Counted from the stretch's first letter, positions 1 through 7,875 are shown. The stretch is 64,000 nt of DNA from Sideroxydans sp. (GCA_024636935.1 JAGXGC010000036.1:35160-99159); one strand, 5' to 3'. The notes: generated by a model from the letters alone, not told the origin. Program-made: numbers and translations.

Positions 1-898
1 ACAACGCCACCAAGCGCTGTGCAGTCTGTACTGCACCATGTGCGGTTTGTTCGACACCTTCCAGAAAGAAGTCCACCCAAGTTTCCCAGTCACCCTCGGT
101 GCGCACCTTGTCCAGTAGTTCGTAATAGACATTGCGATGCTGCTTGAAATACAGGCTGAGATAGAGCAGCGGCTGAGCAAGCAAACCGCCTTGGTGCAGC
201 AACAGTGCAATGAGCAGGCGCCCCAGTCTGCCGTTACCATCAAGAAAGGGGTGGATGGTTTCAAATTGCACATGCGCCAGTGCGGCCTTGATCAGCACAG
301 GCGCAGCCTCATTCGGCAGATTGATGTAGTGTTCAAGTGCGGTCATGCAGGCATCCAGTTCCTGCGGAGGGGGCGGCACAAAGCGCGCATTGCCCGGGCG
401 AGTACCACCGATCCAATTCTGACTGCGGCGGAATTCACCTGGTGCCTTCTCGCTACCGCGGCCGCGCGCCATGAGTCGTGCGTGCATTTCACGCAGCAAG
501 CGGTTGCATAACGGAAAAGGTTCGCGCAGACGCGCCATACCGTGCTCCAACGCAGCAATGTAGTTGGAGACTTCGACCACGTCATCGAACGGCACGCCGG
601 GCGCTTCGTCCAGCTCGAACAGCAGCAGGTCGGATAGTGAAGATTGTGTCCCCTCGATCTGCGAAGAAAGAACGGCCTCGCGGCGTACATAGGCATACAA
701 GAAGAGTTGCGGATCTGGCAGCAACGTACTCACGCTATCGAGCCGTCCCACGGCAAGCGTGGCGCGCTCCAACAAGCGCTGACGTGCTTCATCGATTGTT
801 AGCACAGGGGTCGGCGGCAGCGCATCAGGCACAAAGGCTCGCACCGTTTCGCCACCCGCAAGGCTGCTGAGATATTGCCCAGTGATGTCTCGCCGCAT
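1..898 (-). CDS. Fic family protein (3' end beyond left edge)
   Basis: Translating the minus strand from the ATG at 896-898 gives 299 codons that run off the left edge, so the C-terminus is missing. The protein carries the Fic catalytic signature HPFLDGNGRLGR at about 220-252, which in this family binds ATP and catalyses AMP (or another phosphate-containing group) transfer onto target hydroxyls. An N-terminal segment SSQIEGTQSS resembles the (S/T)xxxE(G/N) inhibitory helix of class II Fic proteins, whose Glu blocks the active site until displaced. That implies self-inhibition in cis rather than a separate antitoxin, and no antitoxin gene is seen upstream. Proteins of this architecture often have a winged helix after the Fic fold, which would lie outside the window. 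Confidence 0.9.
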   Translation of the reverse strand, partial: MRRDITGQYLSSLAGGETVRAFVPDALPPTPVLTIDEARQRLLERATLAVGRLDSVSTLLPDPQLFLYAYVRREAVLSSQIEGTQSSLSDLLLFELDEAPGVPFDDVVEVSNYIAALEHGMARLREPFPLCNRLLREMHARLMARGRGSEKAPGEFRRSQNWIGGTRPGNARFVPPPPQELDACMTALEHYINLPNEAAPVLIKAALAHVQFETIHPFLDGNGRLGRLLIALLLHQGGLLAQPLLYLSLYFKQHRNVYYELLDKVRTEGDWETWVDFFLEGVEQTAHGAVQTAQRLVAL

Positions 899-1102
899 AG
901 TCGTCACCTTTAATAAGAAATCTCGCTATTTAAATATTAATCGATTTCTTGAATAAGGATGTGTTTTTCAGGTAACAGCGCTTTGAAAGGAAAACGCAGG
1001 CTTTCTAGGAAGGCCGCCACGTTTGAGGTGAGCAGCAAGCGTTCTGGCTTGGCTCATTTCTTCGTGACCCTTTTTCTCTTTGAAGGCGGCGGGAAATTTC
1101 AA

Positions 1103-1123
1103 TCGGTGACAATTTGTCACCGA
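1103..1123. promoter_or_regulatory. Perfect 10-bp inverted repeat, operator-like
   Basis: TCGGTGACAA and TTGTCACCGA form a perfect dyad around a single T. It lies in the 310-base gap between the leftward fic gene and rightward slyX, 85 bases before slyX and about 205 before fic. The size and symmetry fit a homodimeric repressor site. No T-run follows, so it is not a terminator. The rest of 899-1208 shows no convincing gene; a 40-residue open frame without a start codon lies on the minus strand near 960-1050. Confidence 0.5.
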
Positions 1124-1208
1124 CTCGCGGCAATCATACCGAAATTGCAGACAGTCGTACCGCGCTACAATGCGAACCCGGCCCACGCCTCAGATCCCGA
1201 GCACTCGC

Positions 1209-1421
1209 ATGACTGACGAACGACTGATAAACATCGAAGAGAAGATCACCTTCCAAGAAGACTTGATCGAGGAACTGAACAAGACCGTCTTCCAACAACA
1301 ACAGAAATTGGAACGACTGGAAAGGATGTATGTCGCCCTCGCCGGGCAAGTGCGATCTATTGCGGAATCGGGCGGTGAGGATAGTAAATCGCTGGCCAAC
1401 GAAAGACCGCCGCACTATTGA
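1209..1421 (+). CDS. slyX: SlyX family protein
   Basis: This 70-residue protein starts MTDERLINIEEK and is an almost continuous amphipathic helix rich in Glu, Gln and Leu (roughly residues 5-50, with a QQQQKLERLER stretch). That is typical of the short coiled-coil SlyX family, whose biochemical function is unknown. The family usually has 65-80 residues, so the ATG at 1209 was preferred over an upstream in-frame start at 1170. The gene is convergent with abiEii, whose stop lies 52 bases downstream. It stands alone, with the strong palindrome at 1103-1123 upstream. Confidence 0.85.
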   Translation: MTDERLINIEEKITFQEDLIEELNKTVFQQQQKLERLERMYVALAGQVRSIAESGGEDSKSLANERPPHY

Positions 1422-1473
1422 TGCTCTTCATCAGACTGCAAATCTCGATCCGGAGCTGCGCGAACCATTTTTC

Positions 1474-2469
1474 CTATCTCGCCCTTACCCTGCCTCCGTT
1501 GATTTCCATTTCCAGCGCGTGCAACACCTTCATGATCTCGTCGAACGCCAGCGGCTTGCCGAACATCATGCTCGCCATCGCTCGGTAATCATCCGCCACT
1601 GCCTCCAACACCGCCCCCTCAGGCACCAGTCGCAGCGTCCCCGGTTCAGCCAAGTCGTAACGTGCCCAGGCACAAGGATAAAAACGCTGTTTGAATTCCA
1701 CGACTTCGGCCAGCATCCCCATATCGCCCGGTGCCGCATCCTTCACCGGCGATGCCGCCATCCTTGCCAAATCGTAGTAATGGCGCGAATGTCTGCTGGG
1801 CAAAAGCTTATCCGTCGCACGGTGCGCTTCCTGATGCAGGATCGTCGCCTTCTCCCAAAACGTCCGTTCCGCCCTGATCACATTCACCGAATAAGTCGTC
1901 TTCTCGAAGACATGCGGAAATGCTTCTGCCGCATAGCTGGTGATCTCTTTTTGTTCGTAAGGCACCCAGGAAGCCAGCGGGCCGATCTCAAGCTGCACAT
2001 AGGGCAGGTGGTATGTATCTGGAAAAGCCGCCGGGTAATGGATCATCAATATATGCGGTGCGCCGCCCTTCACTTCGCAACTGCATATCCCGTCCAGCAT
2101 AGCCACTACCTGCGGCAGCAACACCTCACCGATATAAGCATTCGCCTTGTCATTCACCGCCTCGTTCAGTTTCACCTGCTGGGTCTTGCTGGATGCTACC
2201 GGAGGGTCTGCGACATCCAACACCCGCCAATCGAGGATCAGGTCTATGTCTTCCGAAAAGCGCTCGATCAAACGATAGGCTTTAGAAAGACTGGTGCCGC
2301 CCTTGAACATCAACAACCGCGCAAGCTCGGGTTGCGCAAATAAACGCGACAACACCCAGCTCACCCAGAAATCCTTTTCGATCACGGCAGGCGTCGTGCC
2401 CAACTGCGCCGCCGATTCGGAGAACAACGCATTGCGTTCTGCTGCGGGTAGGCGGGCGACTTTATCCAT
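1474..2469 (-). CDS. abiEii: AbiEii-type nucleotidyltransferase toxin
   Basis: This is the predicted toxin of a type IV (AbiE) toxin-antitoxin pair, 331 residues from the ATG at 2467-2469. The nucleotidyltransferase signature is clear: KGGTSLSKAY followed by RFSEDIDLIL, the GS and DxD-type metal/NTP-binding motifs of the AbiEii/MenT fold. AbiEii-family toxins transfer nucleotides onto cellular targets, tRNA in the characterised MenT cases, and can give abortive phage resistance. The start codon overlaps the antitoxin stop by one base (TGATG), so the two are probably translationally coupled. An in-frame start 75 bases upstream lies inside the antitoxin gene and is less likely. Confidence 0.88.
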   Translation of the reverse strand: MDKVARLPAAERNALFSESAAQLGTTPAVIEKDFWVSWVLSRLFAQPELARLLMFKGGTSLSKAYRLIERFSEDIDLILDWRVLDVADPPVASSKTQQVKLNEAVNDKANAYIGEVLLPQVVAMLDGICSCEVKGGAPHILMIHYPAAFPDTYHLPYVQLEIGPLASWVPYEQKEITSYAAEAFPHVFEKTTYSVNVIRAERTFWEKATILHQEAHRATDKLLPSRHSRHYYDLARMAASPVKDAAPGDMGMLAEVVEFKQRFYPCAWARYDLAEPGTLRLVPEGAVLEAVADDYRAMASMMFGKPLAFDEIMKVLHALEMEINGGRVRAR

Positions 2470-3068
2470 CAGCCGCACACCTGCTTGATGATCTGGAAGA
2501 TCCAGCTTGTCGATGAACGCGCATCCTTCAATATGCGTTCGCAAGTCTTGGCATCCAACTGCTGCCGGATCGTTGCGACCACGGCATCATCCACCCGCTC
2601 CTTGCCCAGTGCTTTAAGCGCTTGCACCACCAAGCCGCTCTCGCGGTATTTGAAACCCACATCCTTCAACGGAGACTTGCGAAACACCAGCACATGCTTG
2701 CCGATCTCATACTCGCGGCTCGGCCCATCGGAAAGATAGACCCACTTCCCCGGCACCTGCGTGGAAAGCCCTAGCAGATTCAGCGCCGCATCACCCGAAG
2801 GCAAGATGCGCCAATTGAACTTGCGCGCCAACGCCTGCGCCACTTGGTCGATGTCCGGGCTCAAGGTCTGCTTCAACAATTCGCTGAAGCGCGGATAGTC
2901 GTACACCCCGTGGCAGACACGACGAATCGTCCCCGCCTTGGTCAGCGAAGAGAGCGCCTGATGGATATTCACCTCACCGAATTCGGCCACGAAATCAGTC
3001 TTGGTGAACGACCACCCCCTGCCGCGCCCATATATCCTTGAAAGAATAGATTGTTCAATAGCTTGCAT
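2469..3068 (-). CDS. abiEi: AbiEi-like antitoxin/regulator (DUF6088-type)
   Basis: This 199-residue protein is encoded directly upstream of the AbiEii toxin. Its N-terminal part (about 1-60, with FVAEFGEVNIHQALSSL and GTIRRVCHGVYDYP) reads as a winged helix-turn-helix ending in the 'RVxxGVYxxP' motif typical of AbiEi antitoxins and the DUF6088 family. The C-terminal half is the predicted antitoxin domain. AbiEi antitoxins bind inverted repeats in their own promoter and repress the pair, and they counter the toxin without stable complex formation. A CTACAA/TTGTAG dyad lies about 85 bases upstream. Confidence 0.85.
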   Translation of the reverse strand: MQAIEQSILSRIYGRGRGWSFTKTDFVAEFGEVNIHQALSSLTKAGTIRRVCHGVYDYPRFSELLKQTLSPDIDQVAQALARKFNWRILPSGDAALNLLGLSTQVPGKWVYLSDGPSREYEIGKHVLVFRKSPLKDVGFKYRESGLVVQALKALGKERVDDAVVATIRQQLDAKTCERILKDARSSTSWIFQIIKQVCG

Positions 3069-3150
3069 TGATAGTTCCAGAAGATATTTTCAGGAAAACA
3101 GCACCGTTTTACTGAAAGTAACACGTCTGGCAACAATTGGAAATGGCCCG

Positions 3151-3163
3151 CTACAAATTGTAG
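3151..3163. promoter_or_regulatory. Dyad upstream of abiE operon, possible operator
   Basis: CTACAA-A-TTGTAG is a perfect 6-bp dyad centred 89 bases upstream of the AbiEi start. It is itself bracketed by TCTGGC (3126-3131) and GCCAGA (3168-3173), which form an outer inverted repeat. AbiEi-family antitoxins are known to autoregulate through inverted repeats in their promoter, so this is a plausible site, unproven here. The rest of 3069-3409 shows no gene. Confidence 0.35.
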
Positions 3164-3409
3164 GTAGGCCAGATTCATGCGCAATTCTAAACATCGCCCG
3201 CTTCCTATTTCAGATTTTGGGCAAAAAATAATAACGCACTGATGACTCATTCAATTTTCAGTTCGCCCGGAACTGATCGAAGTGTGAACAACAACGCGCA
3301 CGCCGCCTCACTCCATAGACCGCCGCTTTCCTAGCGCCCCTTCGCAGGCCGGAAGCTCGCCTGATACCTGTAAAATGGCCCCGTCACTTTGACTCGACAC
3401 CTCAACACC

Positions 3410-3865
3410 ATGCTAAGAACACTGAACGAATTCTTCTCCAGCCTGAGCCTCACCAGCAACGACGCGCCACCCCAACACACCCTGCAACTCGCCACCGCCG
3501 TACTGATGATAGAAATCATGCGCGCGGATGACGAAAGCACCGACACAGAGCGCGCAACAGTATTGCGCATCCTCAAAGAACGGTTCCAGCTCAGCGACAG
3601 CGAAGTGCAACAACTCTCTGCACTAGGCCAGCAGACCGCGCAGCAAGCGCACGACCTGCACCAATTCACCTCGCTCATCACTCACGAACTGGGACGAGAA
3701 GAAAGGGGCCGCATCGTCGAATACATGTGGCAAGTCGCCTACGCCGACCGCCACATCAGCGCCCACGAAAACCACCTGATGCGCAGAATGACCGACCTGC
3801 TCCACATCTCCCAAGCCGACTACATCGCCGCGAAGATGCGCGCCAAACCGGCGGATATGGAATAG
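3410..3865 (+). CDS. TerB-family protein
   Basis: This 151-residue, wholly helical acidic protein belongs to the TerB/DjlA-N superfamily. Two repeated helical units carry the family's acidic metal-binding pattern: MIEIMRADDESTDTERATVL near residues 35-55 and WQVAYADRHISAHENHLM near 110-128, where the Asp/Glu residues resemble EF-hand-like sites. TerB-like proteins occur in tellurite and phage resistance loci and as general membrane-stress modules, and their exact role is unclear. The ATG at 3410 was chosen because it gives the usual short N-terminus (MLRTLNEFF); an in-frame TTG lies 21 bases upstream. The gene stands alone after the AbiE promoter region. Confidence 0.75.
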   Translation: MLRTLNEFFSSLSLTSNDAPPQHTLQLATAVLMIEIMRADDESTDTERATVLRILKERFQLSDSEVQQLSALGQQTAQQAHDLHQFTSLITHELGREERGRIVEYMWQVAYADRHISAHENHLMRRMTDLLHISQADYIAAKMRAKPADME

Positions 3866-3936
3866 ATGCTACCTGTTTCTGGCTGGCTTAATGCTCATCG
3901 CCCGGCTCATCCCAGATAGCTCATTAGAAAAAATCC

Positions 3937-4062
3937 GTCATTCCGGCGTAGGCCGGAATCCAGTTGATTCAATAATGCCCCACGCAGTGGGACGAAATAT
4001 TGGTTTTGTCTGCTTCGCAGGGTGATCTTTCCTGACTGGATACCGGCCTGCGCCGGTATGAC
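3937..4062. repeat. Palindromic interspersed repeat (REP/MITE-like)
   Basis: A 126-bp unit is bounded by 27-bp imperfect inverted ends. The left arm begins GTCATTCCGGCGTAGGCCGG; the right arm read from its outer end begins GTCATACCGGCGCAGGCCGG, with three mismatches over 27 bases. Each arm can also fold on itself (CCGGCgtaGGCCGG). The ends resemble the common proteobacterial GTCATTCC...GGAATCCAG intergenic palindromes. It carries no open frame and lies between the TerB-like gene and a candidate small RNA. Confidence 0.75.
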
Positions 4063-4164
4063 GGCCTAATGGATTTTCTGAGTTCATTGCACCGGTGATG
4101 CTGAAATTTTCAGTGTGAAATCAGCACCCTGCCTCCGAACTGCAAACAAGAGAAAAATACTCGA

Positions 4165-4193
4165 TTGAATGTGCCCGACAAGGGGTGTATAAA
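4165..4193 (+). promoter_or_regulatory. Strong sigma70-type promoter of an orphan transcript
   Basis: TTGAAT at 4165-4170 and TATAAA at 4188-4193 are separated by exactly 17 bases. This is among the best consensus matches read in the window. Transcription would begin near 4200. No coding start follows at a sensible distance, and dusC starts at 4491, beyond a terminator-like hairpin. Confidence 0.6.
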
Positions 4194-4199
4194 ATAATT

Positions 4200-4370
4200 G
4201 CAGTCGCAACAAATAGGCATAAACGCAAACCCGTATGAAGGGAGCAGCTTATCGACCCCGCGAAGATTCATCACAATTAGACGCAACACCCATCAGCCAG
4301 CTTGGCTGAACGCTTCGGCAACCCATGATGCCGACATAAAGATAACGCCGCATAGATGCGGCGTTTGCTT
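4200..4370 (+). ncRNA. Candidate small RNA, about 170 nt
   Basis: The segment lies between a good promoter (4165-4193) and an intrinsic-terminator-like hairpin (4344-4365). Three stable hairpins are visible in order: CAGCCA/TGGCTG (4294-4308, 3-base loop), CGGCA/TGCCG (4316-4333) and the 9-bp terminator stem. No credible reading frame with a ribosome binding site occurs inside. The sequence does not match any riboswitch or housekeeping RNA that I recognise. It could instead be a long dusC leader with an attenuator, since dusC begins about 120 bases after the hairpin. Confidence 0.45.
4344..4370 (+). terminator. Terminator-like hairpin before dusC
   Basis: AACGCCGCA (4344-4352) pairs with TGCGGCGTT (4357-4365) around TAGA, followed by TGCTTT. 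The stem is perfect and GC-rich, but the T tract is interrupted. The same stem recurs as the terminator after the GST gene at 6175-6196. Confidence 0.55.
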
Positions 4371-4490
4371 TGGAGCGTTTCAAAACTTCGAAGCGCCCAA
4401 CAAGACAATGTGCGATCGATCCATTGCGACGGAGTTTGGATTTATAGCGCTTCCCTTTAGAATGCGCCCCCCGTCATCACCCCGAACAAC

Positions 4491-5426
4491 ATGCGCCTGA
4501 TTCTTGCCCCAATGGATGGCCTTGCCGACCATAGCCTGCGCGACATCCTGACGCGGCTCGGCGGTATCGACCTGTGCGTGGCGGAATTCGTGCGGGTGAC
4601 GAACCATCTGCTCAACAAAAGAACCTTTCTCAACATCGTGCCGGAACTGGAACGCGGCGGCTGCACACGTGCCGGCGTACCGGTGCGTGTGCAATTGCTG
4701 GGCAGCGATCCGGTCTGCCTCGCGGAGAATGCCGCCTTTGCCGCCTCACTCGGCGCACCGGGCATCGACCTCAACTTCGGCTGCCCCTCCCCGCTGGTGA
4801 ATCGGAACGGCGGCGGCGCGGTACTGCTCCAGTTCCCCGAGCAGATCCACGCCATCGTCGCCGCCACCCGCCGCGCCGTACCGCCACACATCCCCGTCAC
4901 CGCCAAGATGCGCCTCGGCCTGGAAGACACCTCGCTCACGCTGGATTGCGCCCGCGCCATCGAAGCGGGCGGCGCCGACGAACTCATCGTCCATGCCCGC
5001 ACCCGTGCCGACCGCTACCGGCCCCCCGCGCGCTGGGAATGGCTCGCCCAGATCCGCGAGACCGTGAAATTGCCGGTGGTCGCCAACGGCGAAGTGTGGA
5101 CACCGCAGGACTATCAAAACATCCGCCTGATCAGCGGCTGCACCGATGTCATGATCGGGCGCGGCGCCATCATCCGCCCGGACCTGATGCACCGCATCAA
5201 AACCGGCGACGAAGCCATGCCCTGGACGGCGCTGCAAGGTTGGGTGATCGATTACTACGAGCAGCTCGTAGCCAGAATGGAACCGAGGCACGCGCCGGGC
5301 ATGCTCAAGAAATGGCTGGGCATGATGTGCGCCGCCTACCCGGAAGCAGAGACACTACACCGCAGCTTGCGCACCGAACACGATCCGCTTGTGGTGGGGA
5401 AGATCCTGGCAAGCGGCCAGAGTTGA
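4491..5426 (+). CDS. dusC: tRNA-dihydrouridine(16) synthase DusC
   Basis: This 311-residue FMN-dependent enzyme reduces a uridine of tRNA to dihydrouridine, position 16 in the DusC subfamily. The TIM-barrel start (MRLILAPMDGLADHSLRDIL) and the active-site loop LNFGCPSPLVNRNGGGAVLL are present, with the proton-donating Cys at residue 98. Later motifs include AKMRLG, HARTRADRY, VVANGEVW and the phosphate-binding DVMIGRGAI. The short barrel loops and EFVRV segment fit DusC rather than DusA or DusB, and a separate dusB occurs at 18307-19317. The gene lies between the candidate small RNA and a GST-family gene. Confidence 0.92.
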   Translation: MRLILAPMDGLADHSLRDILTRLGGIDLCVAEFVRVTNHLLNKRTFLNIVPELERGGCTRAGVPVRVQLLGSDPVCLAENAAFAASLGAPGIDLNFGCPSPLVNRNGGGAVLLQFPEQIHAIVAATRRAVPPHIPVTAKMRLGLEDTSLTLDCARAIEAGGADELIVHARTRADRYRPPARWEWLAQIRETVKLPVVANGEVWTPQDYQNIRLISGCTDVMIGRGAIIRPDLMHRIKTGDEAMPWTALQGWVIDYYEQLVARMEPRHAPGMLKKWLGMMCAAYPEAETLHRSLRTEHDPLVVGKILASGQS

Positions 5427-5497
5427 TTGGATGCTTCAGTCGAAACACCCGTGTCACCAAAAATAGTACGCATGCATATCAAGCTAAAATACCCCGC

Positions 5498-6133
5498 ATG
5501 CAACGCCCTATCCTCTACTCATTTCGTCGCTGCCCTTATGCCATGCGCGCCCGCAGTGCACTCATCATCAGCGGCATCGAGCTTGATCACCGTGAAGTGG
5601 AACTGCGTGACAAGCCTGCCGAGATGCTCGCCGCCTCACCTAAAGGCAGCGTACCTGTACTGGTGTTGCATGACGGAAGCGTCATCGACGAAAGTTGGGA
5701 CATCATGTTGTGGGCCTTGAGAACACAGGGAACACATCATTGGTTAGGCAAGAATGAATGTCATGTGACTGCGACCCTGCCGCTACTGCATGAGAACGAC
5801 AGCACATTCAAACAAGCACTCGATCGCTACAAATACCCAGAACGGTTCCCCGAACATCCACAGCGCTTCTATCGCGAACAAGGTGAAACATTCTTGCAGC
5901 GCCTCGAAACCAGACTTGCCGAAACACCCTATCTATTGGGTGACACCTTTAGCATCGCAGATGCAGCCCTGCTACCTTTTATTCGCCAGTTTGCCGCCGT
6001 CGATAGCGCATGGTTCGCGACCGCCCCTTACCCGAAATTAAGAGCGTGGTTAACCCAATACACCGAATCCGAATTGTTCGCGAAAGTGATGCAGAAATTT
6101 CCGGTATGGAAACCATCACCAAAGTCAGCTTAA
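5498..6133 (+). CDS. Glutathione S-transferase family protein
   Basis: This 211-residue protein has the two-domain GST layout. A thioredoxin-fold N-terminus (residues 1-75) carries RRCPYAMRARSAL, a Grx2/GST-like single-Cys CPYA motif, and a SVPVL cis-Pro strand followed by DESWDIM. A helical C-terminal domain contains TPYLLGDTFSIADAALLPFI, the conserved N-capping box region. The ATG at 5498 gives the standard start; the same frame is open far upstream but there only shadows dusC. The substrate is unknown. The single active-site Cys suggests a glutaredoxin-like or Omega-type thiol transferase activity. It lies 71 bases after dusC and ends in a clear terminator. Confidence 0.85.
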   Translation: MQRPILYSFRRCPYAMRARSALIISGIELDHREVELRDKPAEMLAASPKGSVPVLVLHDGSVIDESWDIMLWALRTQGTHHWLGKNECHVTATLPLLHENDSTFKQALDRYKYPERFPEHPQRFYREQGETFLQRLETRLAETPYLLGDTFSIADAALLPFIRQFAAVDSAWFATAPYPKLRAWLTQYTESELFAKVMQKFPVWKPSPKSA

Positions 6134-6174
6134 CTGACTGACCACATCGGCATCACATGAAGCCGACCAAGAAA

Positions 6175-6204
6175 AACGCCGCATAAATGCGGCGTTAGTT
6201 TTTT
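6175..6204 (+). terminator. Intrinsic terminator after GST gene
   Basis: AACGCCGCAT (6175-6184) pairs with ATGCGGCGTT (6187-6196), followed by AGTTTTTT. It is a perfect 10-bp stem with a U-tract, closing the dusC-GST transcript. The stem is almost identical to the one at 4344-4365. Confidence 0.85.
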
Positions 6205-6252
6205 AGTGTGGCATATGAATAATGCGAGTCTGAGCTAATTTTCTTTCAGCGC

Positions 6253-7170
6253 CTAAGCAGCAACTATTTCCTGCCTTTTGAAATATCTGGGCTCCACATC
6301 TCGGCAACGCTGCTCCAATTGATGCGCAATTCTCGAACACATTTCTTCGCTTTGCGCCGAATTGAACAGTTTTCCGAATATGCCAGTTGCATTCTTACCG
6401 CTGTAAATCACCACGTTACTCGTGCTGCGGCGCTCAACTTTCCAACCCGGCAAAGCCAGTGCTGGCCGAACCTTCACGTTCTCACCTACTGCACTTGTAA
6501 GCCAACGACTTAACCATTGGGCTTGCCGGCTGGCTTGCTCTATCGGCTTAGCTTCCGACCAGTTTGGAAAATTAAGTCTATTTCCATCAAAGATCACGGT
6601 GGCATCTTCAATCCCCCGCCCCCTTTTAGGCTTCATTCTGCTTTTCGTTTCAACGGCGTATACACCGTTTGGCAACACGACCACATGGTCGATATTGAAT
6701 CCCTCACCAGGAACGTCGTGAAACACAAACCCTCCAAGACGCATGAGTTGATTTAACTCCTGCGCAACTGCCACTTCGCCCTCATAACCTTGCCTCAGCC
6801 TACTTGAGCGCTCTGTCAGCTTCATGCTGGTCACAAGGAAATAACCAACTGCCAGCGCCGCGAAAATCACATCAATTGCTACGCGGAGTAACGATTCTTC
6901 TGCATCATAAAAATAGGATTGAGAAAGATGGATCGCATAGATGAGAAGCGGGAAGCTTGGAAGCATCATCATATTGATCAACATCTCGTCATTTGCATCG
7001 TCTAGGGATGTTCTCAATGTTTCACCGGGACCCCGCAATAACTTTTGAGTCAACGGAGACCGGTGCTTAGCTACACGCCTCTTGCGCCAGAAATATATCA
7101 AGGCCATGGGAAAAAGCGCGATAAATAGATATGAACCCAGGAAAACAAATATCAGTGACCAATTACTCAT
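6253..7170 (-). CDS. Membrane-anchored NERD-domain protein
   Basis: This 305-residue protein has an N-terminal membrane helix (about 6-28, then RKRRVAKHR), two further hydrophobic stretches (about 68-82 and 97-115), and a cytoplasmic NERD (nuclease-related) domain from about 128. NERD landmarks are GYEGEVAVAQEL, FNIDHVVVLPNGVYAVETKS (D161, E174 and K176 as the PD-ExK-like core) and a later QASRQAQWL helix. NERD domains are predicted nucleases that recur in plasmid and restriction loci. The gene starts only 9 bases after the GIY-YIG gene ends, and it is the last of four leftward genes beginning with type III Mod and Res. That placement suggests an accessory nuclease of the island, which is inference. 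Confidence 0.82.
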   Translation of the reverse strand: MSNWSLIFVFLGSYLFIALFPMALIYFWRKRRVAKHRSPLTQKLLRGPGETLRTSLDDANDEMLINMMMLPSFPLLIYAIHLSQSYFYDAEESLLRVAIDVIFAALAVGYFLVTSMKLTERSSRLRQGYEGEVAVAQELNQLMRLGGFVFHDVPGEGFNIDHVVVLPNGVYAVETKSRMKPKRGRGIEDATVIFDGNRLNFPNWSEAKPIEQASRQAQWLSRWLTSAVGENVKVRPALALPGWKVERRSTSNVVIYSGKNATGIFGKLFNSAQSEEMCSRIAHQLEQRCRDVEPRYFKRQEIVAA

Positions 7171-7179
7171 TCATGAACC

Positions 7180-7875
7180 TCACCCAATCAACTTCGACAA
7201 CGCAACCCACTCACCCGCTTCGTTCTTGTACTTCCAGAATGCACGGCCATTGATAGAACCCCCACTATTGATTACTGCCTTTGCGGCAGCAGTGGGCGAA
7301 GAATACAAATTCCCATCAAAACTAATTTTTCTATCTTTTCTCAAAGTCGCCTTGAACGGTTGGCCCTTGTATGTTGCTTTCAGCGCATGACTGCGATCAA
7401 TTTCAACGCCGACACTTTTCGCGCGCACCACCTTCTCTTTCTCTGGGAGGCGGCGCTTAACTGCGGAACCTCCAACCATCTTCGACCGAACATCAGCATC
7501 ACGCGCTTTCATTTGCTGCACGATACTTTTCCGCATATTGGTCGCACCCGGCAGCTTGCCCTTTACGGCATTACCAACGGGATCAGCGATGCGTAGCACC
7601 AGCGACTCCAATGGTTTGATGTGATCATCCTCGGTCACAAGATAGACGCTGAAATGACTCCACCGACCTTTGTGCCGATCTTTTAGATGCTGAGTCAGTC
7701 TGCGCTTTAGATTAACGGCAAGCCCAACGTAGTAAAGCCGATCACCTTTATACAGAGCATAAATTCCCGCCTTGCTCTTGATCATGCCGTTGATGATGTC
7801 GCGATAATTCTCAAGGAATTCCCAAGACATTTTTTCGAAGAATTCTGAAACAAGGTTATCTGTTCTAATTTCCAC
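7180..7875 (-). CDS. GIY-YIG nuclease with RAMA-like C-terminus
   Basis: This 231-residue protein starts at GTG (7873-7875) with AGAGG upstream. Its N-terminal half is a GIY-YIG fold: AGIYALYKGDRLYYVG (GIY at 37-39, YVG at 49-51) then LKRRLTQHLKDRH with the conserved Arg/His helix. The C-terminal 65 residues (YKGQPFKATL, ISFDGNLYSSPTAAAKAV, NGRAFWKY) match the pattern of RAMA, a domain associated with adenine-methylase restriction systems and thought to read DNA modification; the related DUF4357 is the alternative. The gene lies 85 bases after Res and 9 before the NERD gene. A modification-sensitive nuclease working with the type III system is a reasonable inference. Confidence 0.8.
   Translation of the reverse strand: MEIRTDNLVSEFFEKMSWEFLENYRDIINGMIKSKAGIYALYKGDRLYYVGLAVNLKRRLTQHLKDRHKGRWSHFSVYLVTEDDHIKPLESLVLRIADPVGNAVKGKLPGATNMRKSIVQQMKARDADVRSKMVGGSAVKRRLPEKEKVVRAKSVGVEIDRSHALKATYKGQPFKATLRKDRKISFDGNLYSSPTAAAKAVINSGGSINGRAFWKYKNEAGEWVALSKLIG

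Noticed and set aside
959..1216. Small frames on both strands between fic and slyX
   Set aside because: They have no ribosome binding site and no family resemblance. The 40-residue minus-strand frame ending near 943 lacks a start codon; it could be a gene remnant but cannot be supported.
4574..5497. Arg/Pro-rich N-terminal extension fused in frame to the GST-like protein
   Set aside because: It lies over dusC in another frame and has shadow composition. The GST fold begins cleanly at the ATG at 5498.
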